This document shows, piece by piece, positions 43,677 through 51,849 of a DNA stretch of 64,000 nucleotides (positions are counted from its first letter, which is position 1; each line of letters starts with the position of its first letter). The notes beneath the pieces were generated by a model, which was given only the letters and a program-made list of their open reading frames with translations, had not been told where the DNA came from and ran no database searches. The stretch lies in contig NZ_JACHJR010000001.1 of NCBI RefSeq assembly GCF_014203705.1, positions 1,612,001-1,676,000 of the forward strand, read 5' to 3'. This DNA comes from Kitasatospora gansuensis. Lineage in GTDB: Bacteria > Actinomycetota > Actinomycetes > Streptomycetales > Streptomycetaceae. A program made the translations under genes and the position numbers.

Positions 43677-44642
43677 TCACGCGATCAACACCCGCTTCGC
43701 CGCGGCCACTTGAGCCTCGACGCTCGCCTTCGCCTTCGCCATGGCCGCGGCGTTGTCCTTGATCGCCTGCTCCTGGTAGGCGAAGTCGACCGCGTACCAG
43801 ACACCCACCACGTTGTGCTTCGTCCGGCACGCCGCGTCCGCCGTCGCCACCTGCAGCTCCCGCTGCGAGGGCAGCGGCGCGTTCCGCCACTCCGGGTCGC
43901 CGATCGCCGCCAGCGGATCCGGGTAGTCGTGGCCGCTGTCCTTCATGCACTGCGACCACTTGGCGAACACCGACCTGGTCCGCTCGTCCTCCTGGGACTT
44001 GCGCAACGTCGTGAACTTGATGTCGATGGCGATCTGCGCATCGCCCATCCAGCCGTCCACCGCGCCGGTCAACTGCTTCCTCACCTCGCCGATGCAGCCG
44101 TGCTCCGGCACCGTCCGGCCGTTGACGACCTGCCCGCCGGGACCGAATCTCTGCTTCGGGTCGGAGGTACCCCGCTCGACGACGACCATCTCCGGTGAGG
44201 TCGGCCGGCCGCCTGCGGCCGACCCGGCCGCAGGTGCCGGGAGGCCACCCTCCGAGTGGTAGCCCCACTTCGCCATCAACACGGCGCTCTGGCTCCCGTA
44301 GCGGCCGTCCACCCGGGTGGTGGGGGCATCGCTGTCCCGGTGGGGTTCGGACGAGGCCGGCGGTGCGTAGATCAGCCCGAAGCCCTGCATGCAGCGGGAC
44401 ATGAGCTCCTGTTGCGCCCTGGTGGACGTGGACACCTGATCCGGGTTCAGCAGATAGGCGTCGAGCGGCAGCGGCTGGTCGTTCGCCGACTCGAGCGTCG
44501 GTATCGCGGACACCGGCGGCGGCGCCTCCGGCCCGCCCCGCCGGTCGCTGCCGGAGCTCGGGGCCGCGGTGCCCGCACAGCCGGCCAGGAGAAGCGGCAG
44601 GACGATCAGAAAGGCGGCAGAGCGGCGCGGGAGACTGGGCAC
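43677..44642 (-). CDS. Four-cysteine secreted lipoprotein, paralogue B
   Basis: 321 aa. The signal peptide ends in the lipobox LLLAGCAGT (Cys at about 22). Family blocks: MSRCMQGFGLIYAPP, GRYGSQSAVLMAKWGYHSE, VPEHGCIGEVRKQL, FAKWSQCMKDSGHDYPDPLA with IGDPEW next, and AACRTKHNVVGVWYAV. The C-terminus is a basic amphipathic helix (AKAKASVEAQVAAAKRVLIA). It is encoded head-on with paralogue A and 121 bases upstream of an I36-type protein on the same strand. Confidence 0.75.
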   Translation of the reverse strand: MPSLPRRSAAFLIVLPLLLAGCAGTAAPSSGSDRRGGPEAPPPVSAIPTLESANDQPLPLDAYLLNPDQVSTSTRAQQELMSRCMQGFGLIYAPPASSEPHRDSDAPTTRVDGRYGSQSAVLMAKWGYHSEGGLPAPAAGSAAGGRPTSPEMVVVERGTSDPKQRFGPGGQVVNGRTVPEHGCIGEVRKQLTGAVDGWMGDAQIAIDIKFTTLRKSQEDERTRSVFAKWSQCMKDSGHDYPDPLAAIGDPEWRNAPLPSQRELQVATADAACRTKHNVVGVWYAVDFAYQEQAIKDNAAAMAKAKASVEAQVAAAKRVLIA

Positions 44643-44763
44643 GGGGATGTCTTCTTCTGGATCGGCGGGACGGGCTGGACGAGCAGGTGAACCGCGTCGG
44701 TCTCCGTCCGGGTGCCAGGACGGAGACCGACGCGAACGCTTGGGCGGCGTCAGCTCAGGGTCA

Positions 44764-45180
44764 TCACGCCGAGCCCGACGCGTTGTTGTTCTTCAGCGAC
44801 GCGTTCAGGTCCACGGTGGTGTACGGAGCGATGGTCTGGCACGCGACGCGGCAGTCGTAGTTGCTGTTGTAGTAGACGACGAAGTAGAGGTCCATCCAAC
44901 TGTCCACCGCCGCCGCGTGGTTCTTCACCTCGACGCCGGCGCCGCTGCTGCCGTTCTTGCCGGCCTTGAAGTAGGAACCCGTGTAGTTCCCGATCGGCGA
45001 TTCCTGCATGAAGTAGGCGCCGTACCCGTAGCTGCTGGAGTTGTAGTACAGGCACACCTGGCCGGTGGTGCAGTCGTAGGCCGGGGCGGGTGCGGCCGAC
45101 GCGGGTGCGCCCGTGGCCAGACCGGTGGCCAGGACGCTGCCGGCCACCGCGGCCGCCGCTATGAGCTTCTTGACGCGCAT
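44764..45180 (-). CDS. Secreted I36/crystallin-like small protein
   Basis: 138 aa. The Sec signal peptide (28 or so residues) ends in APASAA. The mature protein has the family's C-x4-CLYYNS opening (DCTTGQVCLYYNSSSYGYG), the VKNHAAAVDSWMDLYFVVYY strand, where others have VKNNAAS and VYFNSGY, and ends NASLKNNNASGSA. Cys pair in RVACQTI. It shows the lower Cys content typical of I36 members. It lies upstream of paralogue B in the same direction. Confidence 0.78.
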   Translation of the reverse strand: MRVKKLIAAAAVAGSVLATGLATGAPASAAPAPAYDCTTGQVCLYYNSSSYGYGAYFMQESPIGNYTGSYFKAGKNGSSGAGVEVKNHAAAVDSWMDLYFVVYYNSNYDCRVACQTIAPYTTVDLNASLKNNNASGSA

Positions 45181-45266
45181 GACGTTCCTTCCTTCGACGC
45201 CGGAAATGTTTCATGATCACTGTTCATGACCGCCGTATCACCGCCGTAACGCCTCCACGGCGGGAG

Positions 45267-46352
45267 TCAGTGGTCGCGGGCCGCGGTCCAGGCCGGCATG
45301 TGCTCGAAGAAGGTCACGGCGTCCGCGCGCCAGCGGGTACGCCAGGCGCCTGCGACGGTGGACGCCTCACGCGCGTAGCGGTCGGCGTCGGCCTGCACCG
45401 AGCGGTCGACGCCGTGCCGCCGCGCGATGGCGCGCACGCGGTCGAGCGTGTCGTCGTCGCACTGCGGGTCGCCCAGGGCCGCGTCCAGGACCTTGCGCTC
45501 GGACCCGTCGGTGTCGGCGGCCAGCAAGGCGCGGACGGCGTAGCTGCGGCGGCCGGAACGGAGGTCGGAGCCGAGGGACTTGCCGACCACGGCAGGGTCG
45601 CCGAACAGGTCGAGCCAGTCGTCGCGGAGCATGTTGGCGATCCCCAACGCGGTGGCGTAGCGGCGCAGTTCGCGGTCGTACGGTGCCGGGTCGACGTCCG
45701 CGGCGAGCAGCCCGAGGCGCAGCGGGGCCAGGATGGAGTAGCGGGTGGTCTTGAACTCGGTGACCGCGTGCAGGAAGTCGAGGTCGGGGACAGGGCCGAA
45801 GTCGCGTTCCAGGTCGAGGAACTGGCCGATGACGGTGGTGGCGCCGACGTCGGCCTGCTCGGCGGCCATGGCCGCGGCGCGGCCGGGTGGCAGGTCGGAG
45901 GTGAGCAGGACCCGCAGCGACAGGAAGGCGGCCAGGTCACCCGCGAGGACGGCCAGGCCCAGGGCGGTGTCGGGCCGGTCCGGGTACTCGTCGCGGTAGG
46001 CGTACGGCACTGACGGTGCGCCACGGCGCACGGCCGAGCCGTCGATGATGTCGTCGTGGATCAGGCCGTGGGTCTGCAGCAGTTCGATGCTGATGGCGGC
46101 TTCCTCCAGACCCGGCACCGGTTGGTCGGTGACCAGCGCGGCGGCCTCGTGGAGGACCGTGACGCGGAGGCGCTTGCCGCCGCGCAGCGACATGTCGCGC
46201 AGCAGGTCGAGCGCACGCGCGGGAAACCTTCCGTGCTGCGGCCCGTCGAGGGCTCCGCCCGCAGGGTCGGTCAGGGTGTCGAAGTACGCCGCGAAGCGGG
46301 CGTCGAACCGGCGCTGGTGCTCGGCCGCGCGCCGCAGGGCGGCAGTGATCAT
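45267..46352 (-). CDS. Polyprenyl diphosphate synthase
   Basis: Trans-isoprenyl diphosphate synthase of 361 aa that condenses IPP with an allylic diphosphate. The first Asp-rich motif is DDIID (100-104, in HGLIHDDIIDGSAVRRG), the second DDWLD (244-248), and the substrate-binding Lys201 and GGKRLR (residues 58-63) are present. Chain length cannot be fixed by eye; the residues before DDIID (LLQTHGLIH) allow a C20 or longer product. No terpene synthase or quinone gene adjoins it. Start ATG 46352; a GTG three codons upstream is possible. Encoded alone among exported proteins, with no clear link. Confidence 0.9.
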   Translation of the reverse strand: MITAALRRAAEHQRRFDARFAAYFDTLTDPAGGALDGPQHGRFPARALDLLRDMSLRGGKRLRVTVLHEAAALVTDQPVPGLEEAAISIELLQTHGLIHDDIIDGSAVRRGAPSVPYAYRDEYPDRPDTALGLAVLAGDLAAFLSLRVLLTSDLPPGRAAAMAAEQADVGATTVIGQFLDLERDFGPVPDLDFLHAVTEFKTTRYSILAPLRLGLLAADVDPAPYDRELRRYATALGIANMLRDDWLDLFGDPAVVGKSLGSDLRSGRRSYAVRALLAADTDGSERKVLDAALGDPQCDDDTLDRVRAIARRHGVDRSVQADADRYAREASTVAGAWRTRWRADAVTFFEHMPAWTAARDH

Positions 46353-46572
46353 GTGGTCCACCGGCCCAGACTTCCACCCACCCCGCCACGAGCGCCAACT
46401 CCCGGGCCACCTGCGCCGGACGAAGCCCTGCCGGGCCCCGTGGTGGTGTGACAGCGGGGTTATCCGGCTGATACGCGCCCTTCCTAGGGTGCTCCCGAAG
46501 TGGACCGGTCCTGCCGGTTCCGTACCTCCGCCGCGCCGCATCGTCGCGCGGCCGCCTTTCGGAAGGACCCTC

Positions 46573-47079
46573 GTGATCACCAGCAAGTCCGGTCGCTCCA
46601 CGGCCCGCAGGCGCCTCCTGCGCACCGCCATCGTCGGCACGGCGATCGCCGGCGCGATCGGTCTGACCGCCACCACCGCGTCGGCCACCGCGTACGTCGC
46701 GAGCTTCACCCTCGCCCAGGCCGACTGGACCGCCGGTGACAGCGTGGGGGCGGACAACGGCATGTCGCAGTTGGTGCTCCAGTCCGACGGCAACCTGGTG
46801 CTCTACAAGTTCACCGGAGCGGACAGCTACCCGGTCTGGGCTTCGGGGACCAGGGGCGACGGCGTCGTGCGGGTCGACTGGTCGCGGTCCGGATACGTCA
46901 AGCTCCTCAACTCCTCCGGTGGCATCGTCTGCACCATGGGCGCGCTCAACCCGGCGCCCGGCGGCCACGCCGAGCTCCGGAACGACGGCAACCTCGTCTT
47001 CCTCAACAGCAGCGGCAATGCCACCTGGAGCACCGGCACCTCCAGCGGGACCGGCAACCTCAACTACTGCTGGACCTGA
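46573..47079 (+). CDS. Secreted B-lectin (bulb-type mannose-binding) domain protein
   Basis: 168 aa. GTG 46573 is preceded by GGAAGGA. The Sec signal peptide ends near TASATA (about 38). The mature part is a bulb-type lectin with two clear repeats: MSQLVLQSDGNLVLYKFT and AELRNDGNLVFLNSSGNATW; the first carries QSDGNLVLY, the QxDxNxVxY sugar-site pattern. Two cysteines. Binding of mannose or a related glycan is expected from the family. It has a strong terminator. Divergent from the polyprenyl synthase gene. Confidence 0.85.
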   Translation: MITSKSGRSTARRRLLRTAIVGTAIAGAIGLTATTASATAYVASFTLAQADWTAGDSVGADNGMSQLVLQSDGNLVLYKFTGADSYPVWASGTRGDGVVRVDWSRSGYVKLLNSSGGIVCTMGALNPAPGGHAELRNDGNLVFLNSSGNATWSTGTSSGTGNLNYCWT

Positions 47080-47110
47080 TCGGCCTGTTCGCCGGACACC
47101 TCCGCGACAC

Positions 47111-47161
47111 GCACAGGGCGCTGCCCCGGGACCCCTCCGGTCCCGGGGCAGCGCCCTGTGC
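47111..47161 (+). terminator. Strong intrinsic terminator
   Basis: A perfect 23-bp inverted repeat: left arm 47111-47133 starts GCACAGGGCGCTGCC; right arm 47139-47161 ends GGCAGCGCCCTGTGC; five-base loop. It follows the B-lectin gene. Confidence 0.92.
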
Positions 47162-47315
47162 GTCCCCGGTCAAGTGCGCCCGCCCCCTGTGCAACAATCT
47201 GATGATCAGTCATCTGGGTGCGCATATTGCCGCAGGTCAGCAGTAGGGCCGGCGGGTTCGTGGCAGCTTGACCGGTCACGGGCTGACGGCAACAGAACTG
47301 AGGGGGAGTCCGGGG

Positions 47316-47363
47316 ATGTCCGAACCGACCGTGGGCGGCGAAGGGGTGTCCGTTGGCCCGTAG
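47316..47363 (+). CDS. Upstream ORF overlapping the XRE regulator start
   Basis: ATG 47316 has an exceptional AGGGGGAGTCCGGGG ribosome region upstream. It encodes 15 aa (MSEPTVGGEGVSVGP) and ends at TAG 47361-47363, eleven bases past the start of the following TTG gene (47353). Ribosomes terminating here could restart at the TTG, so the little ORF may set the expression level of the regulator. Confidence 0.5.
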   Translation: MSEPTVGGEGVSVGP

Positions 47364-48609
47364 GCCGAGACCGCTCGACCCCGATGGCGGCCCACTGCAG
47401 GCGTTCGCCTACGAGCTGCGGTGCCTGCGGCAAGCTGCCGGGAACCCGACCTACCGGGCACTCGCAGCGACCGCGGGCTTCAGCGCCACCACCCTGAGCG
47501 ATGCCGCCGGCGGCGTGCGCAGGCCCACCCTGGACGTGACGCTGGCGTACGTCGGCGCCTGCGGTGGCGATGCCAAGCTCTGGGAGAAGCGCTGGTACGC
47601 GCTCGACCGCCGGCTCGCCGGCAGCACCGGAGCCGACGCGCGGGTCCGGCCGGCGAGTGTCCAGGCCGCACTGACCGTCTCGGAGGTGATCGAGCCGACG
47701 GAGGCGGACGCCGAGCACGGCACCCCAGTGGTGGACGCGTTGCCGAAGCAGAGCTTCGAGCCCGAGCCGGTCGACGGCGAGGGTCCGGGGGCACCGCATC
47801 GGCGCCGGTGGCGGTCGCAGGCGTGGCTACCCGCCACGGCGGTCGTCCTGGTGCTGCTGCTGACCGGCCTGGTCGTGGACCTCAAGCGCGGGTCCGACGA
47901 TACGCACCCGGTCTCCGGATCCGGCTGTCCGGTCGGCCCGGCCGGCAAGGGGCTCTTCCAGGGCACGACCTACGCCGGGAGCACCCGGGTCCGCAGCAGC
48001 GCCAGCCGCAGCGCACCGGCGATCGCCCAGATCCCGCCCGGGTGCGTGCTCCAGTTCGTCGGCTTCTGCATCGGTGACGCCGAGCAGGACCTGACGGCCG
48101 AAACACCCGATGTGCGCTGGTTCAAGCTGAGCGGCGGCGGGCTGGTCTCGTCGGCCGTGGTGCACGGCAACCCGCCGTGGAGGTCGAAGCCGGACCGCTG
48201 CCCGGGTGAGTTCCCGGCTCCCTCGTCGATCTCCTTGGCGGTCTCGCCGCGGCCCGCCGAACCCGGAACCGTGGACCTGCGCGCCAGCGGTACCTACCTC
48301 GGCGTCGTGGGGTTCGCCGGGTACTTCTCCGACAGCGGCCAGGCGGTACCGGTGCCGCGCTGGCACCAGCTCGGCCTGATCGGCGTCGGCGCCGACGGAT
48401 TCGTGCTCCCCTGGCGGATCGCCAAGCCGACGGCCGATCAGGGCCCGGTCCAGCTGGTCGCGGTGGCCTGCCTGGGTGGGGACGGCCCCACCGACGTACT
48501 GGACGCGCTGACCCTGCCCCCTGCGGCTCCCGCCCAGGCGCAGCCGCTGTCACTGAGCGCGGAGGACCGGAACGCGGCCGCACGGGCCGCCTGCCACTAC
48601 CCCGGGTAG
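47353..48609 (+). CDS. Membrane-anchored XRE-type regulator with SH3-like ectodomain
   Basis: 418 aa. TTG start at 47353 with AAGGGG upstream. Residues 12-90 form an XRE-type HTH of the streptomycete type (FAYELRCLRQAAGNPTYRAL, then TTLSDAAGGVRRPTLDVTLA). A linker leads to one transmembrane helix (158-176: WLPATAVVLVLLLTGLVVDL). Outside lies a Cys-bearing region containing an SH3-like fold (YAGSTRVRSSASRSAPAIAQ) and a C-terminal beta-rich part ending ACHYPG. A DNA-binding domain on a membrane-spanning protein suggests direct sensing of an extracellular cue. It stands next to the SARP gene. Its stop lies 217 bases before the SARP start. Confidence 0.78.
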   Translation: MARRPRPLDPDGGPLQAFAYELRCLRQAAGNPTYRALAATAGFSATTLSDAAGGVRRPTLDVTLAYVGACGGDAKLWEKRWYALDRRLAGSTGADARVRPASVQAALTVSEVIEPTEADAEHGTPVVDALPKQSFEPEPVDGEGPGAPHRRRWRSQAWLPATAVVLVLLLTGLVVDLKRGSDDTHPVSGSGCPVGPAGKGLFQGTTYAGSTRVRSSASRSAPAIAQIPPGCVLQFVGFCIGDAEQDLTAETPDVRWFKLSGGGLVSSAVVHGNPPWRSKPDRCPGEFPAPSSISLAVSPRPAEPGTVDLRASGTYLGVVGFAGYFSDSGQAVPVPRWHQLGLIGVGADGFVLPWRIAKPTADQGPVQLVAVACLGGDGPTDVLDALTLPPAAPAQAQPLSLSAEDRNAAARAACHYPG

Positions 48610-48626
48610 GGGCTGACCTCACGTCG

Positions 48627-48664
48627 GTTGTCCGGTTGTCCAACGGTCCGTCAGGACGTTGTCA
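48627..48664. promoter_or_regulatory. GTTGTC direct repeats upstream of the SARP gene
   Basis: GTTGTCC at 48627 and 48635 and GTTGTCA at 48658, with related GTCCGTCAGGAC between them. SARP/AfsR proteins bind tandem heptamers with near-helical spacing, so this could be an autoregulatory or promoter site. The spacing is not exact. Confidence 0.4.
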
Positions 48665-48825
48665 GGACGGCGGAACGCCGTGCGCTTGTCCGGGATTGAC
48701 CGTCCATCACCGGTTCGACGGTCCCTGACAACCAACCGTCGCGTTGGATCTTGTCCGTCAGCACGGTGCGCCCGGGAAACCCGCGCGCACCGTTCGGAAC
48801 ACCGACGGCGCAGGAGAACTGGCGA

Positions 48826-50775
48826 GTGGAATTCGGAATCCTGGGGCCCCTTGTGGTCTGTGACGGAGTGCAGACCCGCACCGTCCCCGGCGGCAGGCAG
48901 CGGGCGCTGCTCGCGGCGCTCCTGGTCCGGCACGGGCAACCGACGTCGGCGCAGTTCCTGGCGGAGGCCATCTGGGACGGGCACCCGCCCAGGAGTGCCT
49001 CCGCCGCCCTGCGCAACTACGTGATGCGGCTGCGCAAGGCGCTCGGCGCGGCGGGTGAGCGGATCGAGACCACCACCGGTGGCTACCGGATCAACGTCGA
49101 CGCGCAGGAGTTCGACCTCCGGAGGTTCACCGTCCTGCGCGACGAGGGCGTCGCCGCGCTGCGCCGACAGGACTTCGCACGTGCTGCCACCCGGCTGGAC
49201 TCCGCCCTCCAGCTGTGGCGCGGGCCCGCGCTGGCCGACATCCCCTCGGACGCGCTGCTCCGCAAGGAGGCCGGGTGGCTGGCCGAAGCCCGCCTGGACG
49301 CCGTGGAGGCGAGGCTGGAGGCACAGCTGCGGCTTGGCGCCGACGTCCGGGCACTCACCGCCGAGCTGCAGGCACTCACCACCGAGCACCCGGAGCGGGA
49401 GCTGCTCTGGGCCCAGCTCATGACGGTGCTGTACCGCGGCGGGCGCCAGTGCGAGGCACTGGCCGTCTACCAGCGGGTGCGGCAGACGTTGATCGAGGAG
49501 ATCGGCGTCGAGCCCGGCAGTGAACTGCGCGAGGTCCACCAGCGTGTCCTGCGCGGTGACCCCGACCTCGACGGGCCGACCCGGCCCCGCCCCGAGCCGG
49601 TCGGCATCGACTCCCCGAGCGCGGGAGCAGCAGCAGGCGCCGCGGCGGCCGGGCAGCCGGCACCCGACGGCACCGCACACGGTCGGCCGGCCTTCGCCGT
49701 GACGCCGTGTCAGCTCCCTTCGGCCCTGCCCGACTTCACCGGCCGGACGTGGGAGATGTCCCTGCTCGCCGGCCGGCTGACCGCCGTGGACCGCACGGCA
49801 CCGTTCACCGCCGTGGTCTCGGGCCAGCCCGGCGTCGGCAAGAGCGCGCTGGTCGGCCAGGTCGCGCACGCCACCCGGGCCGCGTTCCCGGACGGCACGC
49901 TGTACGCCGAACTCCGCGGGACGGACGGCAGCCCGACCCCTCCCGCCGCCGTGCTCCGGACCTTCCTGATCGCGCTCGGCGTTCCCGCCGACCTGGTGCC
50001 GGCCGGACCGGAGGACCGGCTCTCGCTCTACCGCTCGCTGCTGACCGGCCGTCGCGTCCTGGTGGTGCTGGACGATGCCCGGGACAGCGCCCAGGTCCGC
50101 TCGCTGCTGCCCACCGACCCCGGCTGCGCGGCGCTGGTCACCAGCCGCCACCGACTCGCGGACCTGGTCGGGGCGTTGCCGCTCGCGCTGGACGTGCTGT
50201 CAGCGGCGGAGGCCGAGCTGCTCCTGCGACGGCTGGTCGGAACCGCACGGGTGGTGGCCGATCCGCAGGCAGCCGCCCAGGTGGCCACCGCCTGCGGGCG
50301 GCTTCCGCTGGCGCTGCGGATCTGCGCCGCCCGGCTGGCCGCGCGGCCCGGCTGGAGCATGCGGCACCTCGCGGACCGGCTGGCCGACCAACTGCTGCTG
50401 CTGAACGAACTGCGGGTGGGCAGCCTGGACGTCAGGGCCAGCGTCACGCCCAGCTACCTGGCACTCGACCCCGCCACCGCCCGGGCCTTCCGGCTGCTCG
50501 CCACGGCCACCGAGGGCTCCCTCTCGACCCTGCAGGCCGCCCGGGCACTGGACCTCGCGCTGCCGTCCGCAGAGCACCTGCTCGAACGGCTCGTCGACGC
50601 ACACCTGTTGGTCACCGACCTGCCCGGCCGGTACCGCTACCCGGTCCTGTTGCGGGCCTTCGCCCGCGAGCAGGGCGGCCTGCGGCCCGGGACGGTACCG
50701 GCCCAGCAGGACCGGCGTGCCGCCACCGAGCGGCCGGTCGCGCTCACCGGCCCCTGGTGCGCGATCGGCCACTGA
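48826..50775 (+). CDS. SARP/AfsR-family regulator with BTAD and NB-ARC domains
   Basis: 649 aa. GTG 48826 follows AGGAGAA and starts directly with VEFGILGPL, the typical SARP opening. The OmpR-like winged helix (about 1-95) has GRQRALLAALLVRHGQPTSA and ALRNYVMRLRKALGAAGERI. A bacterial transcriptional activation domain (about 97-245) ends in YQRVRQTLIEEIGVEPGSEL. An NTPase domain (about 305-580) has Walker A GQPGVGKSAL and Walker B VLVVLDDARD. It lacks the C-terminal TPR repeats of full AfsR. Candidate activator of nearby exported-protein genes or a distant gene cluster. Confidence 0.88.
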   Translation: MEFGILGPLVVCDGVQTRTVPGGRQRALLAALLVRHGQPTSAQFLAEAIWDGHPPRSASAALRNYVMRLRKALGAAGERIETTTGGYRINVDAQEFDLRRFTVLRDEGVAALRRQDFARAATRLDSALQLWRGPALADIPSDALLRKEAGWLAEARLDAVEARLEAQLRLGADVRALTAELQALTTEHPERELLWAQLMTVLYRGGRQCEALAVYQRVRQTLIEEIGVEPGSELREVHQRVLRGDPDLDGPTRPRPEPVGIDSPSAGAAAGAAAAGQPAPDGTAHGRPAFAVTPCQLPSALPDFTGRTWEMSLLAGRLTAVDRTAPFTAVVSGQPGVGKSALVGQVAHATRAAFPDGTLYAELRGTDGSPTPPAAVLRTFLIALGVPADLVPAGPEDRLSLYRSLLTGRRVLVVLDDARDSAQVRSLLPTDPGCAALVTSRHRLADLVGALPLALDVLSAAEAELLLRRLVGTARVVADPQAAAQVATACGRLPLALRICAARLAARPGWSMRHLADRLADQLLLLNELRVGSLDVRASVTPSYLALDPATARAFRLLATATEGSLSTLQAARALDLALPSAEHLLERLVDAHLLVTDLPGRYRYPVLLRAFAREQGGLRPGTVPAQQDRRAATERPVALTGPWCAIGH

Positions 50776-50787
50776 CGTCCGCTCGGC

Positions 50788-51276
50788 TCAGCAGTGGAAC
50801 ATCGGGCTGCGGTACTCGGCCCTGGTGCCGTCGGTGTCGTAGGTGATGCCGGTCACCATGATGCAGTGCCCCGAGCCGTTCACGGAGACCGGACCGGCGT
50901 AGGAGCTGTAGTAGATGTCGGACCGGGACGGATCCATCGGGTACTCGATGGCCGTGCACTGGCTGGCACTGCCACCCACCGGGCCGTCCTGGCGACAGGC
51001 GAGCAGCGCGATCTGGGTCAGGGTCGGCGTGCCGGAGAGGCGGCCGGCCTTGACGTTGACGGCACAGTTCCGCCCCGTGGAGCCGTTCCAGTAGAGGTGC
51101 ACGTAGCTGTACACGTCACCGTCGCCGGTGGTCACGGCGTACGGCGAGTCGCTCACCTCGGTTCCCGAGCAGCCCCAGCCGGCCGCACTGGCGGGAGCGG
51201 CGGGGAGGGTGATGCCACCGGCCACCGAGAGCACCATCGCTGCTCCGACGGCGAGTCGGCGCGCTGTTCCACGCAT
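50788..51276 (-). CDS. Small secreted 'YAGPV'-family protein, copy 3
   Basis: 162 aa. The Sec signal peptide ends near APASAA. Family features: WGCSGTEVSDSPYAV, the NCAV strand (GRNCAVNVKAGRLSG), YYSSYAGPVSVNGSGHCIMV and a terminal Cys (SPMFHC). It has the same order and Cys pattern as 40599 and 41663 but more Gly/Ser. It ends 13 bases from the convergent SARP gene. Confidence 0.72.
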   Translation of the reverse strand: MRGTARRLAVGAAMVLSVAGGITLPAAPASAAGWGCSGTEVSDSPYAVTTGDGDVYSYVHLYWNGSTGRNCAVNVKAGRLSGTPTLTQIALLACRQDGPVGGSASQCTAIEYPMDPSRSDIYYSSYAGPVSVNGSGHCIMVTGITYDTDGTRAEYRSPMFHC

Positions 51277-51351
51277 GGTTCGGATCCTTTCAGGAGGGGG
51301 CCGGGAGATTCCCGGCCCCGGCTTAAGTCCAGAACTGAAGGTGGGTCAGGC

Positions 51352-51741
51352 TCAGCAGTCGTGAGCGAACTTCACCGAGGCGTTCTCGTTGTACGTCTCG
51401 ATCAGGTTCTCCTCGTTGCGGTAGTTGAACATGTCGTACGGGCCGGCGTAGTTCGAGTTGAAGTGCACCCAGACCGTCACGCACGTGTTGGAGACAACCG
51501 ATGCGGCGTTGTTCTTGACGCGCTGCCCCTGGCCGCGGCCGGGGCTGGTGAAGGTGTATCCGGCGAGGTCGGGAATGCTCGTCGGCACCACCATGTGGGA
51601 GCCCTGCTGGTCCGAGTTGTAGAAGAGGCAGAATTCGCCGTCCCGGCAGTCGCTGGCGTCGGCCTGCGCGGTGCTGGCGAGGGCGGGAACGAGCAGGGCA
51701 GCGCCCAGGGCGACTGCGGCGAGCTTGAGGGTACGCTTCAT
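51352..51741 (-). CDS. Secreted I36/crystallin-like small protein
   Basis: 129 aa. The Sec signal peptide ends at TAQA (about 27). The mature module is the most canonical in the island: CRDGEFCLFYNSDQQGSHM, then VKNNAASVVSNTCVTVWVHF, NSNYAGPYDMFNYRNEE and NENASVKFAHDC. The six cysteines expected for the family are partly present. It lies 75 bases upstream of copy 3 of the YAGPV family in the same direction. Confidence 0.82.
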   Translation of the reverse strand: MKRTLKLAAVALGAALLVPALASTAQADASDCRDGEFCLFYNSDQQGSHMVVPTSIPDLAGYTFTSPGRGQGQRVKNNAASVVSNTCVTVWVHFNSNYAGPYDMFNYRNEENLIETYNENASVKFAHDC

Positions 51742-51849
51742 TTTTTTGGGTCCTCTGTTCGTGGATGTTCCAGGCGTGTGTGCAATCCCCTTGCTCTGCC
51801 TGGGGATTGGTGGGCGCGCCCGGACGTGAAAAGGTGTCAGCCCACTACT

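Noticed and set aside
45267..46352. Terpene biosynthesis cluster
   Set aside because: Only a prenyl diphosphate synthase is present; no cyclase, P450 or carotenoid gene lies nearby.
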